DNA of 5,465 bases from Syntrophomonadaceae bacterium (GTDB lineage: Bacteria > Bacillota > Dethiobacteria > SKNC01): assembly GCA_003555415.1 (NCBI GenBank), contig PWHX01000098.1, positions 1 to 5,465 of the forward strand, written 5' to 3'. A model generated the notes under the pieces. That model saw only the letters and a list, made by a program, of their open reading frames with translations. It had not been told where the DNA came from and searched no databases. Every line of letters starts with the position of its first letter. Position 1 is the first letter of the stretch. The translations under genes were made by a program, and so were the position numbers. Shown in pieces: positions 1-4,917 of this stretch.

Positions 1-12
1 CCCTTTTTTAAT

Positions 13-22
13 TATAAGCAGG
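13..22 (+). repeat. TATAAGCAGG intergenic motif, copy 1
   Basis: First of three exact copies of this 10-mer in the window. It lies in non-coding DNA upstream of the 130-267 ORF and the DUF1287 lipoprotein gene, and just before the 27-56 hairpin. Function unknown. Confidence 0.4.
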
Positions 23-26
23 AAAA

Positions 27-56
27 ATCTTTATAAATGGGGAAATCCATAAAGAT
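27..56 (+). promoter_or_regulatory. Hairpin in the 5' region of the DUF1287 gene
   Basis: ATCTTTAT (27-34) is perfectly complementary to ATAAAGAT (49-56). In an alternative fold, ATGG (37-40) pairs with CCAT (47-50) inside an ATCTTT/AAAGAT outer stem, leaving a small bulge. A second possible stem, CCCCA (85-89) with TGGGG (109-113), sits just before the AGGAGG at 119-124. There is no U-run after the first stem, so it is not an intrinsic terminator. The region could be a structured mRNA leader, but I could not match it to a known riboswitch class. Confidence 0.35.
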
Positions 57-129
57 AAAATCGTCTCTATGTAATGGCTGTCATCCCCAGTGGGTGCCCT
101 GAGCTTTATGGGGTAAGTAGGAGGAGCTT

Positions 130-267
130 ATTAATAAAGTAGTTACAAAATTGATAAGCCTGCAGGGTTTGCCCAGGGGAGCAGAAAAATTTACTTCTTC
201 TAATCCCTATGATGGGAAGGGAAATACCGTTTTAGCTTTATTTCAATTAAAAGGGAGACCCCTATAA
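130..267 (+). CDS. Possible 45-aa small protein with ATT start, or remnant
   Basis: A strong Shine-Dalgarno AGGAGG (119-124) is followed after 5 nt by ATT at 130. From there an open frame of 45 codons runs to TAA at 265-267, which directly abuts the ATG of the next gene. An in-frame TAG at 118-120 closes the frame upstream. There is no ATG, GTG or TTG at a usable distance from the Shine-Dalgarno; the only in-frame TTG (151) has no ribosome site. The product would begin INKVVTKLISLQGLPRGAEK and end in FQLKGRPL, a basic soluble peptide with no membrane segment and no family I recognise. The abutting stop/start suggests translational coupling to the lipoprotein gene. It could instead be a leader peptide, a gene whose ATG was lost, or chance. 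Confidence 0.4.
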   Translation: MNKVVTKLISLQGLPRGAEKFTSSNPYDGKGNTVLALFQLKGRPL

Positions 268-996
268 ATGATTAAAAAGCCCTCATTATTCTTCAAAATG
301 CGCTGCCAACAGGTGTTTTTAGTTTGTTGTATAGCCGTTTTTTCTTTACTGTTGATTCCTGGCTGCGGCATGGATAAGAAAATTGATTCTTATATGAATA
401 GGGAAACCAATGGAACGGAGCAAACTCTGGTGGAAGACATACCGGAACAAGAGCGCACTGAAGCCGATTGGATTGTGTATGGTGCTCGTCAAGAGGTAGA
501 GCGGGGAGTAGACTATGATATGTCCTACTATGATATAGAGTATCCGGGCGGAGATCCCCCTGAAGACAGGGGAGCATGTACGGATGTAGTGATAAGAGCT
601 TTGAGGTATGCTGGAATAGACCTGCAGAAACGCCTGCATGAAGACATGTCGGAGAATTTTAACCTTTATCCTGATAATTGGGGTCTTGCAGAACCGGATC
701 CAAATATTGACCATAGAAGGGTTCCCAATCAAATGGTTTACTTCGAGAGATATGCGAAAGCAATACCTCCCGGCGAAACTGAAGACCAGGAAGCTTACAG
801 CGCGGGGGACATTATAGTGTGGAATTTACCCGCCGGAGGAAAGCACGTGGGAATAGTTTCAGATATAACAAGCGAGGATGGAACTCCTTTAATCATACAT
901 AACATTTCCGGAGCAGCGGAAGAAAACGTTCTAGGAAGATGGGAAATAATTGGCCATTACCGCTACCCTTTGCTATCATATAATCTCAAAAATTGA
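268..996 (+). CDS. DUF1287 (YijF-type) lipoprotein, putative NlpC/P60-like hydrolase
   Basis: A 242-aa predicted lipoprotein. The N-terminus has basic residues, a hydrophobic stretch (about 16-30) and a lipobox ending IPG-C33, so the mature protein would be membrane-anchored outside the cytoplasm. Residues about 65-236 match the DUF1287 family: YPGGD (92-96), DRGACTDVV (100-108), NIDHRRVPN (146-154), an AGDIIVW segment (179-185), KHVGIVSD (192-199), IIHNI (209-213) and GHYRYP (229-234). In the NlpC/P60-like fold the likely catalytic pair is C104 and H193, with H211 as a possible third polar residue. That makes a peptidoglycan or amide hydrolase plausible, but the family's substrate is not established. 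GGGAG (253-257) lies 10 nt before the ATG, and the preceding small ORF stops at the base before it. A later ATG (298) would give a shorter signal peptide. Confidence 0.85.
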   Translation: MIKKPSLFFKMRCQQVFLVCCIAVFSLLLIPGCGMDKKIDSYMNRETNGTEQTLVEDIPEQERTEADWIVYGARQEVERGVDYDMSYYDIEYPGGDPPEDRGACTDVVIRALRYAGIDLQKRLHEDMSENFNLYPDNWGLAEPDPNIDHRRVPNQMVYFERYAKAIPPGETEDQEAYSAGDIIVWNLPAGGKHVGIVSDITSEDGTPLIIHNISGAAEENVLGRWEIIGHYRYPLLSYNLKN

Positions 997-1030
997 TTTA
1001 ATCTAAAAGTAGGGGAGGATGAGTTAACAA

Positions 1031-1378
1031 ATGATTGAGGATCGTAATTTATCGGAAATGAAAGACTGGGCTGGTTTTCTTGGTATTATTTTGATTATTT
1101 CAGGGGTACTTTCAGCTATATCTGGTCTTTTTCTATTCATTGTAGGAGCTATTCCTGGAATTATTACAATTATTCTAGGAGTAAAGTTGAGGGATGCAAA
1201 AAAATATGCAGATGAACTTCTACAGTCAAATGATCAAACCTTATTAAATCCATTAATAGCAAGTTTGGGGAGTTTTTTCAAAATTCAAGGGATCCTTATA
1301 ATTGTTATTTTTGCCTTTATTGTTTTGGGATTTATGATAATTCTTATCGGTGGTCTTGCTTATATGGGGTCATTATAA
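1031..1378 (+). CDS. DUF5362-like small membrane protein
   Basis: A 115-aa integral membrane protein. A short hydrophilic N-terminus (1-12) is followed by a long hydrophobic block of probably two helices (about 14-36 and 38-51). A charged loop, VKLRDAKKYADELL (51-64), comes next, then one or two further helices at about 84-112. The glycine-rich hairpin (VGAIPGI, then ILGVKLRDAKKYA) resembles DUF5362 proteins, whose function is unknown; the assignment is from memory of the family pattern. GGGGAGG (1012-1018) is 12 nt before the ATG, longer than usual, and a tiny ATG-AGT-TAA reading frame (1019-1027) lies between. It is 34 nt behind the lipoprotein gene on the same strand with no terminator between, so the two may be cotranscribed. 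Confidence 0.7.
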   Translation: MIEDRNLSEMKDWAGFLGIILIISGVLSAISGLFLFIVGAIPGIITIILGVKLRDAKKYADELLQSNDQTLLNPLIASLGSFFKIQGILIIVIFAFIVLGFMIILIGGLAYMGSL

Positions 1379-1417
1379 TTATTGGTTCTCCCCAGGTTTC
1401 ATTAAATGAATTGCCTA

Positions 1418-1426
1418 TGATATACT
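1418..1426 (+). promoter_or_regulatory. Possible extended -10 promoter for the K+ channel gene
   Basis: TGATATACT matches an extended -10 (TGn plus TATACT). No good -35 is visible; the best is TTTCAT at 1397-1402 with an 18-nt spacer. A start of transcription near 1433 would leave a leader of about 40 nt before the ATG at 1475. The short palindrome TTCAT-TAA-ATGAA (1398-1410) overlaps the weak -35. Confidence 0.35.
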
Positions 1427-1431
1427 ATTAA

Positions 1432-1441
1432 TATAAGCAGG
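1432..1441 (+). repeat. TATAAGCAGG intergenic motif, copy 2
   Basis: Second exact copy of the 10-mer, upstream of the channel gene and 5 nt after the extended -10. It shares the longer AATATAAGCAGG with copy 3. Confidence 0.4.
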
Positions 1442-1474
1442 TGGATGAATTGTTTTAACAACGGAGGCAGGTTT

Positions 1475-3187
1475 ATGTATTTATTAAAAAAGCTTGGGGG
1501 TTTTTTTAAGGGAACGGGGAAAGTAGGCGTTAAGGAAGCCCGCTTTTTTCGTATTACAGACTACAGCAGGTGGCTCCTTTCCCGAATTATTGCTTTGGCT
1601 ACAATACTGATTGTCCTCCTTATCCCTGTGGCAAAATATTTTATGGCTGTTTTTGAAGGCAGGGAAATTACTACCGCCCAGGCAGCTATCTATATCATGC
1701 AAACCATAACCACCACAGGGTACGGGGAGTTGCTTCCCTTTCAGTCTATCCCTATGATGGTTTTGTCCATCATATTAATGGTGTTTGGAGTAATTTTAAT
1801 TTTTATGATAGCTGGAACCCTTATGGCTACGCTGATTGAAAGCCGTATAACTCCTAAAGCACCTACTCGTACTGAGCAAACCGGGCATGTGATTTTTACC
1901 AGTTTTAACAATGCTGTACATCGGGCTATTAACTTGCTTGAGCACCACCGTATCCCTTATGTAGTAGCGGCTGAAGAACAATCGGAGGCCGTAGAGCTTA
2001 TAAGAAGGGGTATTAATTGTGTCTGTGCTTCTCCCAGTAAAGATGAAGGGATGGAAAGTTTGGGAATTAGCCATGCTCAGCTAGTAATTGCCACCAACGA
2101 TGACACGGAGAACATTAATATTACCCTGGGTATTTCTACTAAGAACAGTACTGCCGTACTGGCAGTTATGGAAAATGAAAGTAGAGCTGAGCTAGCCTAC
2201 GCTGCCGGGGCAAAACGTGTAATTGCAGTTGAAGAAACCCTGGGGCAGCAGCTTGTTGATTGGATTTGTGCAGATGCAAGCCCTACGGAATTCTTGGAGT
2301 TGATGGAGGTAGAGGTGCCACCGGAAATAATCAAACAGCTTAAACCCAGCATGCTTCACATTGGCGCTCACAGCGAGCATAACCATAAGACAATAGGGCA
2401 GGCCAAATTTCAGACAGTAACAGGGGCTACGATAGCCGCGATTTGGAATGAAGATGGCACTATAACTACTCCAACTGCAGACATACAAATCAAAGAATCC
2501 ACGTTAATTGTCCTGGGGCCCCATGATGATGTAGATCGCCTGGCTTCTTACACAGGGGGGCCGGGGCCAGGAGGCCGTGTAGTTTTAGTGGGTGCGGGGC
2601 GGGTGGGACAGATTGCCGGCAGGAGACTAAACCATGCTGGCATCTATCCTGATGTTATAGATATTTCTAACCGCCCCCTATATTTTAAGGGAAACCTTAT
2701 AGTTGGAGATGCTGTAAGCTCCCATATTTTACAGGAGGCAAAAATAGACCAGGCCGATACCCTTATAGTAACCTTAAATGACGATAGTTTAAATATCTTT
2801 ATTGTGCTGGCCAGCAGGCAGCTAAACCCCGACATAAATGTTGTAGCAAGGGCTGTAAGTTCCGATTCTGTTGACCGCATGCACCAGGCCGGAGCCAACC
2901 ACGTTTTATCAGAATCAATATTGGGGTTCCAGCTTTCACAGGTAGCCATGGTAGAGTTGGGAGTTTTGCCCCGGCTGTCCAATTATGTAATTAGCCAGAT
3001 TACCTGGAATAACAATCCAATACGTATTAAAGAACTAAAAGAAATGTACGATACGACCAAAACTAAAATTGTTTGTATTGTAAGAGGCCATGAAATAATG
3101 GAGCCCGGGTCAGACTTTCTACTGCAAAAAGGTGATCACATTGTTGTTTTGGGTGCTCCAGACCAAATCCGTATAATTAACAGGTAA
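1475..3187 (+). CDS. Two-TM potassium channel with tandem RCK modules
   Basis: A 570-aa ion channel of the TrkA-N/RCK class. TM1 is about 33-57, the pore helix about 67-79, the selectivity filter is in TTTGYGE (79-85), and TM2 is about 93-121. The cytoplasmic part has RCK_N1 (about 136-255), RCK_C1 (about 273-350), a GPGPGG linker (362-367), RCK_N2 (about 368-485) and RCK_C2 (about 495-568), an overall plan like GsuK-type K+ channels. RCK_N2 keeps the Rossmann motif GAGRVG (373-378), D396, GDA (411-413) and TLNDDSLN (433-440). RCK_N1 has lost the glycine motif, reading VIFTSFNNAV (139-148). GGAGG (1463-1467) lies 7 nt before the chosen ATG. An in-frame ATG at 1445 would add 10 residues behind a poor site. 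Gating by nucleotides, cations or cyclic di-AMP is known in the family but cannot be assigned here. The encoded partner is K+ efflux or uptake down its gradient at the membrane. Confidence 0.93.
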   Translation: MYLLKKLGGFFKGTGKVGVKEARFFRITDYSRWLLSRIIALATILIVLLIPVAKYFMAVFEGREITTAQAAIYIMQTITTTGYGELLPFQSIPMMVLSIILMVFGVILIFMIAGTLMATLIESRITPKAPTRTEQTGHVIFTSFNNAVHRAINLLEHHRIPYVVAAEEQSEAVELIRRGINCVCASPSKDEGMESLGISHAQLVIATNDDTENINITLGISTKNSTAVLAVMENESRAELAYAAGAKRVIAVEETLGQQLVDWICADASPTEFLELMEVEVPPEIIKQLKPSMLHIGAHSEHNHKTIGQAKFQTVTGATIAAIWNEDGTITTPTADIQIKESTLIVLGPHDDVDRLASYTGGPGPGGRVVLVGAGRVGQIAGRRLNHAGIYPDVIDISNRPLYFKGNLIVGDAVSSHILQEAKIDQADTLIVTLNDDSLNIFIVLASRQLNPDINVVARAVSSDSVDRMHQAGANHVLSESILGFQLSQVAMVELGVLPRLSNYVISQITWNNNPIRIKELKEMYDTTKTKIVCIVRGHEIMEPGSDFLLQKGDHIVVLGAPDQIRIINR

Positions 3188-3211
3188 AATGGGATCCGGA
3201 CCATGTACAAT

Positions 3212-3254
3212 AAAAAAAAGAGTTACCCTAAATCCCTTTAAAAATGGGTAACTC
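3212..3254 (-). terminator. Intrinsic terminator of the tRNA-Arg gene
   Basis: On the minus strand GAGTTACCC (3254-3246) pairs with GGGTAACTC (3228-3220). A run of eight T (3219-3212) follows at once, a classic Rho-independent terminator. On the + strand the same stem is not followed by a U-run, so it is at best a weak terminator for the convergent channel gene. Confidence 0.85.
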
Positions 3255-3267
3255 ACCTACTCTTTAA

Positions 3268-3343
3268 TGGTACGCCTGGCAGGAATTGAACCTGCGGCCC
3301 ACGGATTAGGAATCCGTTGCTCTATCCCCTGAGCTACAGGCGC
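3268..3343 (-). tRNA. tRNA-Arg, anticodon CCT
   Basis: A complete cloverleaf of 76 nt including the encoded CCA (3270-3268). The acceptor stem is GCGCCTG with CAGGCGT (one terminal G-U pair), and the D stem is GCTC/GAGC. The anticodon stem is ACGGA/TCCGT with loop TTCCTAA, so the anticodon is CCT (3310-3308), which reads AGG arginine codons. The T arm is GCAGG-TTCAATT-CCTGC, and the discriminator base is A. It stands alone with its own promoter and terminator, opposite in direction to the flanking protein genes. Nothing at its 3' end suggests an integrated element. Confidence 0.97.
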
Positions 3344-3351
3344 ACAATTAC

Positions 3352-3379
3352 ATTATAACATAAAAAGTATTGATTTCAA
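3352..3379 (-). promoter_or_regulatory. Sigma-A promoter of tRNA-Arg
   Basis: On the minus strand TTGAAA (3379-3374) and a perfect TATAAT (3357-3352) are separated by 16 nt. The predicted start is about 7 nt further on, within a few bases of the tRNA 5' end (3343), giving almost no leader. Confidence 0.8.
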
Positions 3380-3384
3380 GGGCC

Positions 3385-3525
3385 TTAACAAATCTGTGTG
3401 ATTATCTTGAGATGCTGTATTGCTCCATCGGCCAGATTCATGATTTCTACTGTAGTCCGGTAAATTTGCCGGAGGGTAAGACTTTTTGCTTCATCGGAAA
3501 AAATTTCATTATTTACACCTGCCAG
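3385..3525 (-). CDS. Possible 46-aa small protein (CTG start) or gene remnant
   Basis: This minus-strand frame is open for 69 codons, from just after a TAA (3594-3592) to TAA at 3387-3385, and has no ATG near its beginning. The translated text looks like real protein: ...NNEIFSDEAKSLTLRQIYRT, then TVEIMNLADGAIQHLKIIT, then QIC at the end. It is rich in charged and aliphatic residues in a helical spacing. The best-placed start is CTG at 3525, 6 nt behind AGGAGT (3537-3532), giving 46 aa. An internal ATG (3453) would leave only about 22 residues. I do not recognise a family. It may be a non-AUG small protein, the tail of a decayed gene whose 5' part is lost, or chance. It ends 5 nt before the -35 box of the tRNA promoter. 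Confidence 0.35.
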   Translation of the reverse strand: MAGVNNEIFSDEAKSLTLRQIYRTTVEIMNLADGAIQHLKIITQIC

Positions 3526-3531
3526 TTTATG

Positions 3532-3547
3532 ACTCCTCGATAGGAGT
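3532..3547 (-). promoter_or_regulatory. Hairpin that contains the Shine-Dalgarno of the 46-aa ORF
   Basis: On the minus strand ACTCCT-ATCG-AGGAGT forms a perfect 6-bp stem with a 4-nt loop. The 3' arm is the only Shine-Dalgarno-like sequence before the CTG at 3525, so in the folded RNA it would be masked. There is no U-run, so it is not a terminator. Confidence 0.35.
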
Positions 3548-3610
3548 GAATCCCCTGGGATAAAAAATTGATAACTTACAGTTAAGATAACTTAAATATA
3601 ATTAAACAAA

Positions 3611-3620
3611 TATAAGCAGG
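3611..3620 (+). repeat. TATAAGCAGG intergenic motif, copy 3
   Basis: Third exact copy, in the non-coding DNA upstream of the superoxide reductase operon. It is 8 nt after a TATAAT (3597-3602) that has no convincing -35. Confidence 0.4.
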
Positions 3621-3661
3621 TATCAGGCATTATTTGGAGAAAAATTTTTAGAATATTTTTA

Positions 3662-3681
3662 TTTGAAATAATAATTTCAAA
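3662..3681. repeat. Perfect 8-bp inverted repeat upstream of the dfx promoter
   Basis: TTTGAAAT (3662-3669) and ATTTCAAA (3674-3681) are exact reverse complements around an AATA spacer. The repeat lies about 43 bp upstream of the -35 box at 3724. It could be an upstream operator or an AT-rich hairpin. The rest of 3595-3720 shows no open frame that looks coding. Confidence 0.4.
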
Positions 3682-3723
3682 AAGGCCAGGCGAAAAAATT
3701 AGTTCTCCTGACAATATTTTTTC

Positions 3724-3752
3724 TTGACAAGGAAGAAAGTATAAGTTATTAT
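3724..3752 (+). promoter_or_regulatory. Sigma-A promoter of the dfx-rubredoxin-FMN lipoprotein operon
   Basis: A perfect TTGACA (3724-3729) and TATTAT (3747-3752, five of six) stand 17 nt apart. The predicted start of transcription is near 3759, which leaves about 108 nt of leader before the ATG at 3867. Confidence 0.8.
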
Positions 3753-3759
3753 TAACAAA

Positions 3760-3791
3760 TAATAATTGTTATCAAACGATAATAATTATTG
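3760..3791 (+). promoter_or_regulatory. Tandem PerR/Fur-type operator boxes
   Basis: Two 15-mers fit the 7-1-7 consensus TGATAAT-N-ATTATCA of the Fur/PerR family. TAATAATTGTTATCA (3760-3774) matches 12 of 14 informative positions, and CGATAATAATTATTG (3777-3791) matches about 11. Their centres are 17 bp apart. Together they also make an imperfect palindrome about AAAC (3774-3777). They sit on or just after the predicted transcription start, the right place for repression. PerR is the likelier regulator because it is known to control superoxide reductase and rubredoxin genes in clostridia. Fur cannot be excluded from the site alone. Confidence 0.7.
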
Positions 3792-3866
3792 ACAGGTAAT
3801 AAGTTTCCAGGGAAGAAATAATATATTTTGGTTATTGTCAAGGGTGTAAAAAAAGGAGGTAAAAAA

Positions 3867-4241
3867 ATGACTTCACTGCAAGAAGTTTACAAGTGTAATG
3901 TATGCGGTAATATCGTAGAGGTACTGCACACAGGTAAAGGCCAACTGGTTTGTTGTGGTCAGCCCATGGAGTTAATGGAAGAAAACACCGTCGATGCTTC
4001 AAAAGAAAAGCATGTACCCGTAGCAGAAACAAAGGATAACAAAACTATTGTAAAGGTTGGCAGCGCTGCACACCCCATGGAAGAAAAACACTATATTGAA
4101 TGGATACAGGTTATTGATAACGTTAAAAGCCAGAGGATTTTTTTAAATCCTGGAAATGAACCGGCAGCTGAATTTTATAATGTGGATGAAAATATTAAGG
4201 TAAGGGCCTACTGTAATATCCATGGTCTTTGGAGCGTTTAG
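3867..4241 (+). CDS. dfx: Desulfoferrodoxin (superoxide reductase, 2Fe class)
   Basis: A 124-aa cytoplasmic enzyme that reduces superoxide to hydrogen peroxide without making O2. The N-terminal desulforedoxin domain (1-37) holds the centre I iron on C10, C13, C29 and C30 (CNVC and CC). The C-terminal domain carries the centre II ligands H49, H69, H75, C116 and H119, and the EKH motif (E47, K48) that assists catalysis. These positions are the same as in the well-studied desulfoferrodoxins, and the length is typical. The start is ATG 3867, 7 nt after AGGAGG (3854-3859); a TTG at 3828 would add 13 lysine-rich residues that the family lacks. It is the first gene of an operon with rubredoxin, its usual electron donor, 43 nt downstream, and it is preceded by tandem PerR/Fur-type boxes. 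Confidence 0.97.
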   Translation: MTSLQEVYKCNVCGNIVEVLHTGKGQLVCCGQPMELMEENTVDASKEKHVPVAETKDNKTIVKVGSAAHPMEEKHYIEWIQVIDNVKSQRIFLNPGNEPAAEFYNVDENIKVRAYCNIHGLWSV

Positions 4242-4284
4242 CTAAACATAATATTGCTAAAATAGAAAGGGGGATCTAATTAAA

Positions 4285-4446
4285 TTGGATAAATACGTAT
4301 GTTCTGTTTGCGACTATGTTTATGACCCGGAAGCGGGAGACCCTGATAATGACGTATCCTCGGGCACGTCTTTTGAAGCTTTGCCCGATGACTGGACCTG
4401 TCCCGATTGCGGTGCAGGCAAGGAGGAGTTTGAAAAAGAAAGCTAA
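4285..4446 (+). CDS. Rubredoxin (TTG start)
   Basis: A 53-aa one-iron electron carrier. The iron is held by C6 and C9 (CSVC) and C39 and C42 (CPDC). The family signatures YVYDPEAGDPDN (11-22), LPDDWTCPDCG (33-43) and GAGKEEFE (43-50) are all present, and the length is that of ordinary rubredoxins. The start is TTG, which places the first cysteine at residue 6 as usual; no ATG is available. The site is AGGGGG (4268-4273), 11 nt upstream, somewhat long. It lies between the superoxide reductase gene and the flavin lipoprotein gene, with 43 nt and 23 nt gaps and no terminator. Rubredoxin reduces the centre II iron of superoxide reductase in known systems, so the two form a short electron chain. 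A minor oddity is D10 where glycine is common. Confidence 0.96.
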   Translation: MDKYVCSVCDYVYDPEAGDPDNDVSSGTSFEALPDDWTCPDCGAGKEEFEKES

Positions 4447-4469
4447 TATTAAGAGTTAGGAGGATTACT

Positions 4470-4826
4470 ATCAAAAATTATAAACCAGTTATTTATTTAA
4501 CCATATTTATTTTATTAGCAGGATTAACAGCAGTTGGATGTGGAGATGCTGAGCCGTTGGAGGAAGCGTATACTGTTACCGGGGAAGCTGAAGGTGGTCA
4601 TGGTCCGGTTGTAGTTGAAGTCACAATGGAGGGTGATCAGATTACAGGCATTGAGGTAGTTGAGGAACAGGAAACGGATTACCTCGGTCCCCCTGCCTTT
4701 GAAGAACTGATACCCCAGATAATTGACGCACAATCAACAGAAGGTATCGATGCGGTGTCAGGCGCAACCGCAAGCTCTGAAGCTCTTTTTGAAGCTGTGG
4801 ATGAAGCATTAGATAAAGCAGAATAA
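4470..4826 (+). CDS. FMN_bind-domain lipoprotein, predicted covalently flavinylated (ATC start)
   Basis: A 118-aa predicted lipoprotein. Residues 1-23 form a signal peptide (K2, K5, hydrophobic about 7-22) ending AVG-C24. The mature part is one FMN_bind domain: GHGPVVVEV, then a strand-turn-strand with ITGIEVVEEQETDYLG, then IIDAQS, and DAVSGAT (94-100). The last is the ApbE target motif, D-x-x-S/T-G-A-T, with FMN expected as a phosphoester on T100. The protein is then a surface-anchored one-electron or two-electron carrier; its partner is not known. AGGAGG (4458-4463) lies 6 nt before ATC 4470, which supplies the missing methionine of a normal signal peptide. The first conventional start, TTG 4557, lies after the lipid cysteine and has no ribosome site. 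It is the last gene of the operon, and no apbE is in the window. A sequencing error ATG to ATC is possible. Confidence 0.88.
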   Translation: MKNYKPVIYLTIFILLAGLTAVGCGDAEPLEEAYTVTGEAEGGHGPVVVEVTMEGDQITGIEVVEEQETDYLGPPAFEELIPQIIDAQSTEGIDAVSGATASSEALFEAVDEALDKAE

Positions 4827-4852
4827 TATTTATAGAGCATTAATTAACCATT

Positions 4853-4903
4853 ACATAATATAAACCCCTGTTATCAGGGGTTTATATTATGTAGATTTTT
4901 TTT
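4853..4903 (+). terminator. Intrinsic terminator of the redox operon
   Basis: ACATAATATAAACCCCTG (4853-4870) pairs perfectly with 4875-4892 over 18 bp, with a TTAT loop. Eight T follow at 4896-4903. On the minus strand the same stem lies after the stop of the convergent gene, but with only an AT-rich tail. It may serve both directions, more weakly for the minus strand. Confidence 0.93.
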
Positions 4904-4917
4904 ATATTTATGCTGTT

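Noticed and set aside
37..102. 21-codon ATG ORF with a CNGCH sequence resembling a haem c motif
   Set aside because: It has no ribosome site at a sensible distance, overlaps the 27-56 hairpin, and is too short for a cytochrome; the motif is probably chance.
1445..1474. Upstream ATG for the K+ channel gene
   Set aside because: GGAGG (1463-1467) is well placed for ATG 1475 and lies inside the extra codons; the upstream ATG has only a weak AGCAGG.
2644..2982. Antisense ORF of 112 codons inside the channel gene, and similar antisense frames elsewhere
   Set aside because: These are shadows of well-supported genes, with no ribosome sites and no protein-like composition.
3220..3254. Terminator of the K+ channel gene on the + strand
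   Set aside because: The stem is good, but the + strand has ACCTACTCTTT after it and not a U-run; it fits the minus-strand tRNA gene.
3268..3343. tRNA-Arg as an integration site of a mobile element
   Set aside because: No integrase, no repeated copy of the tRNA 3' end and no foreign-looking genes are present in the window.
3789..3824. Second TTGACA (3789-3794) with TAATAT (3819-3824) as another dfx promoter
   Set aside because: The spacing of 24 nt is far too long; the 3724/3747 pair is much better.
3828..3866. TTG start adding 13 residues to desulfoferrodoxin
   Set aside because: The family starts close to the first cysteine as ATG 3867 does, and that ATG has a perfect AGGAGG at 7 nt; the extra lysine-rich codons are just the ribosome-site region.
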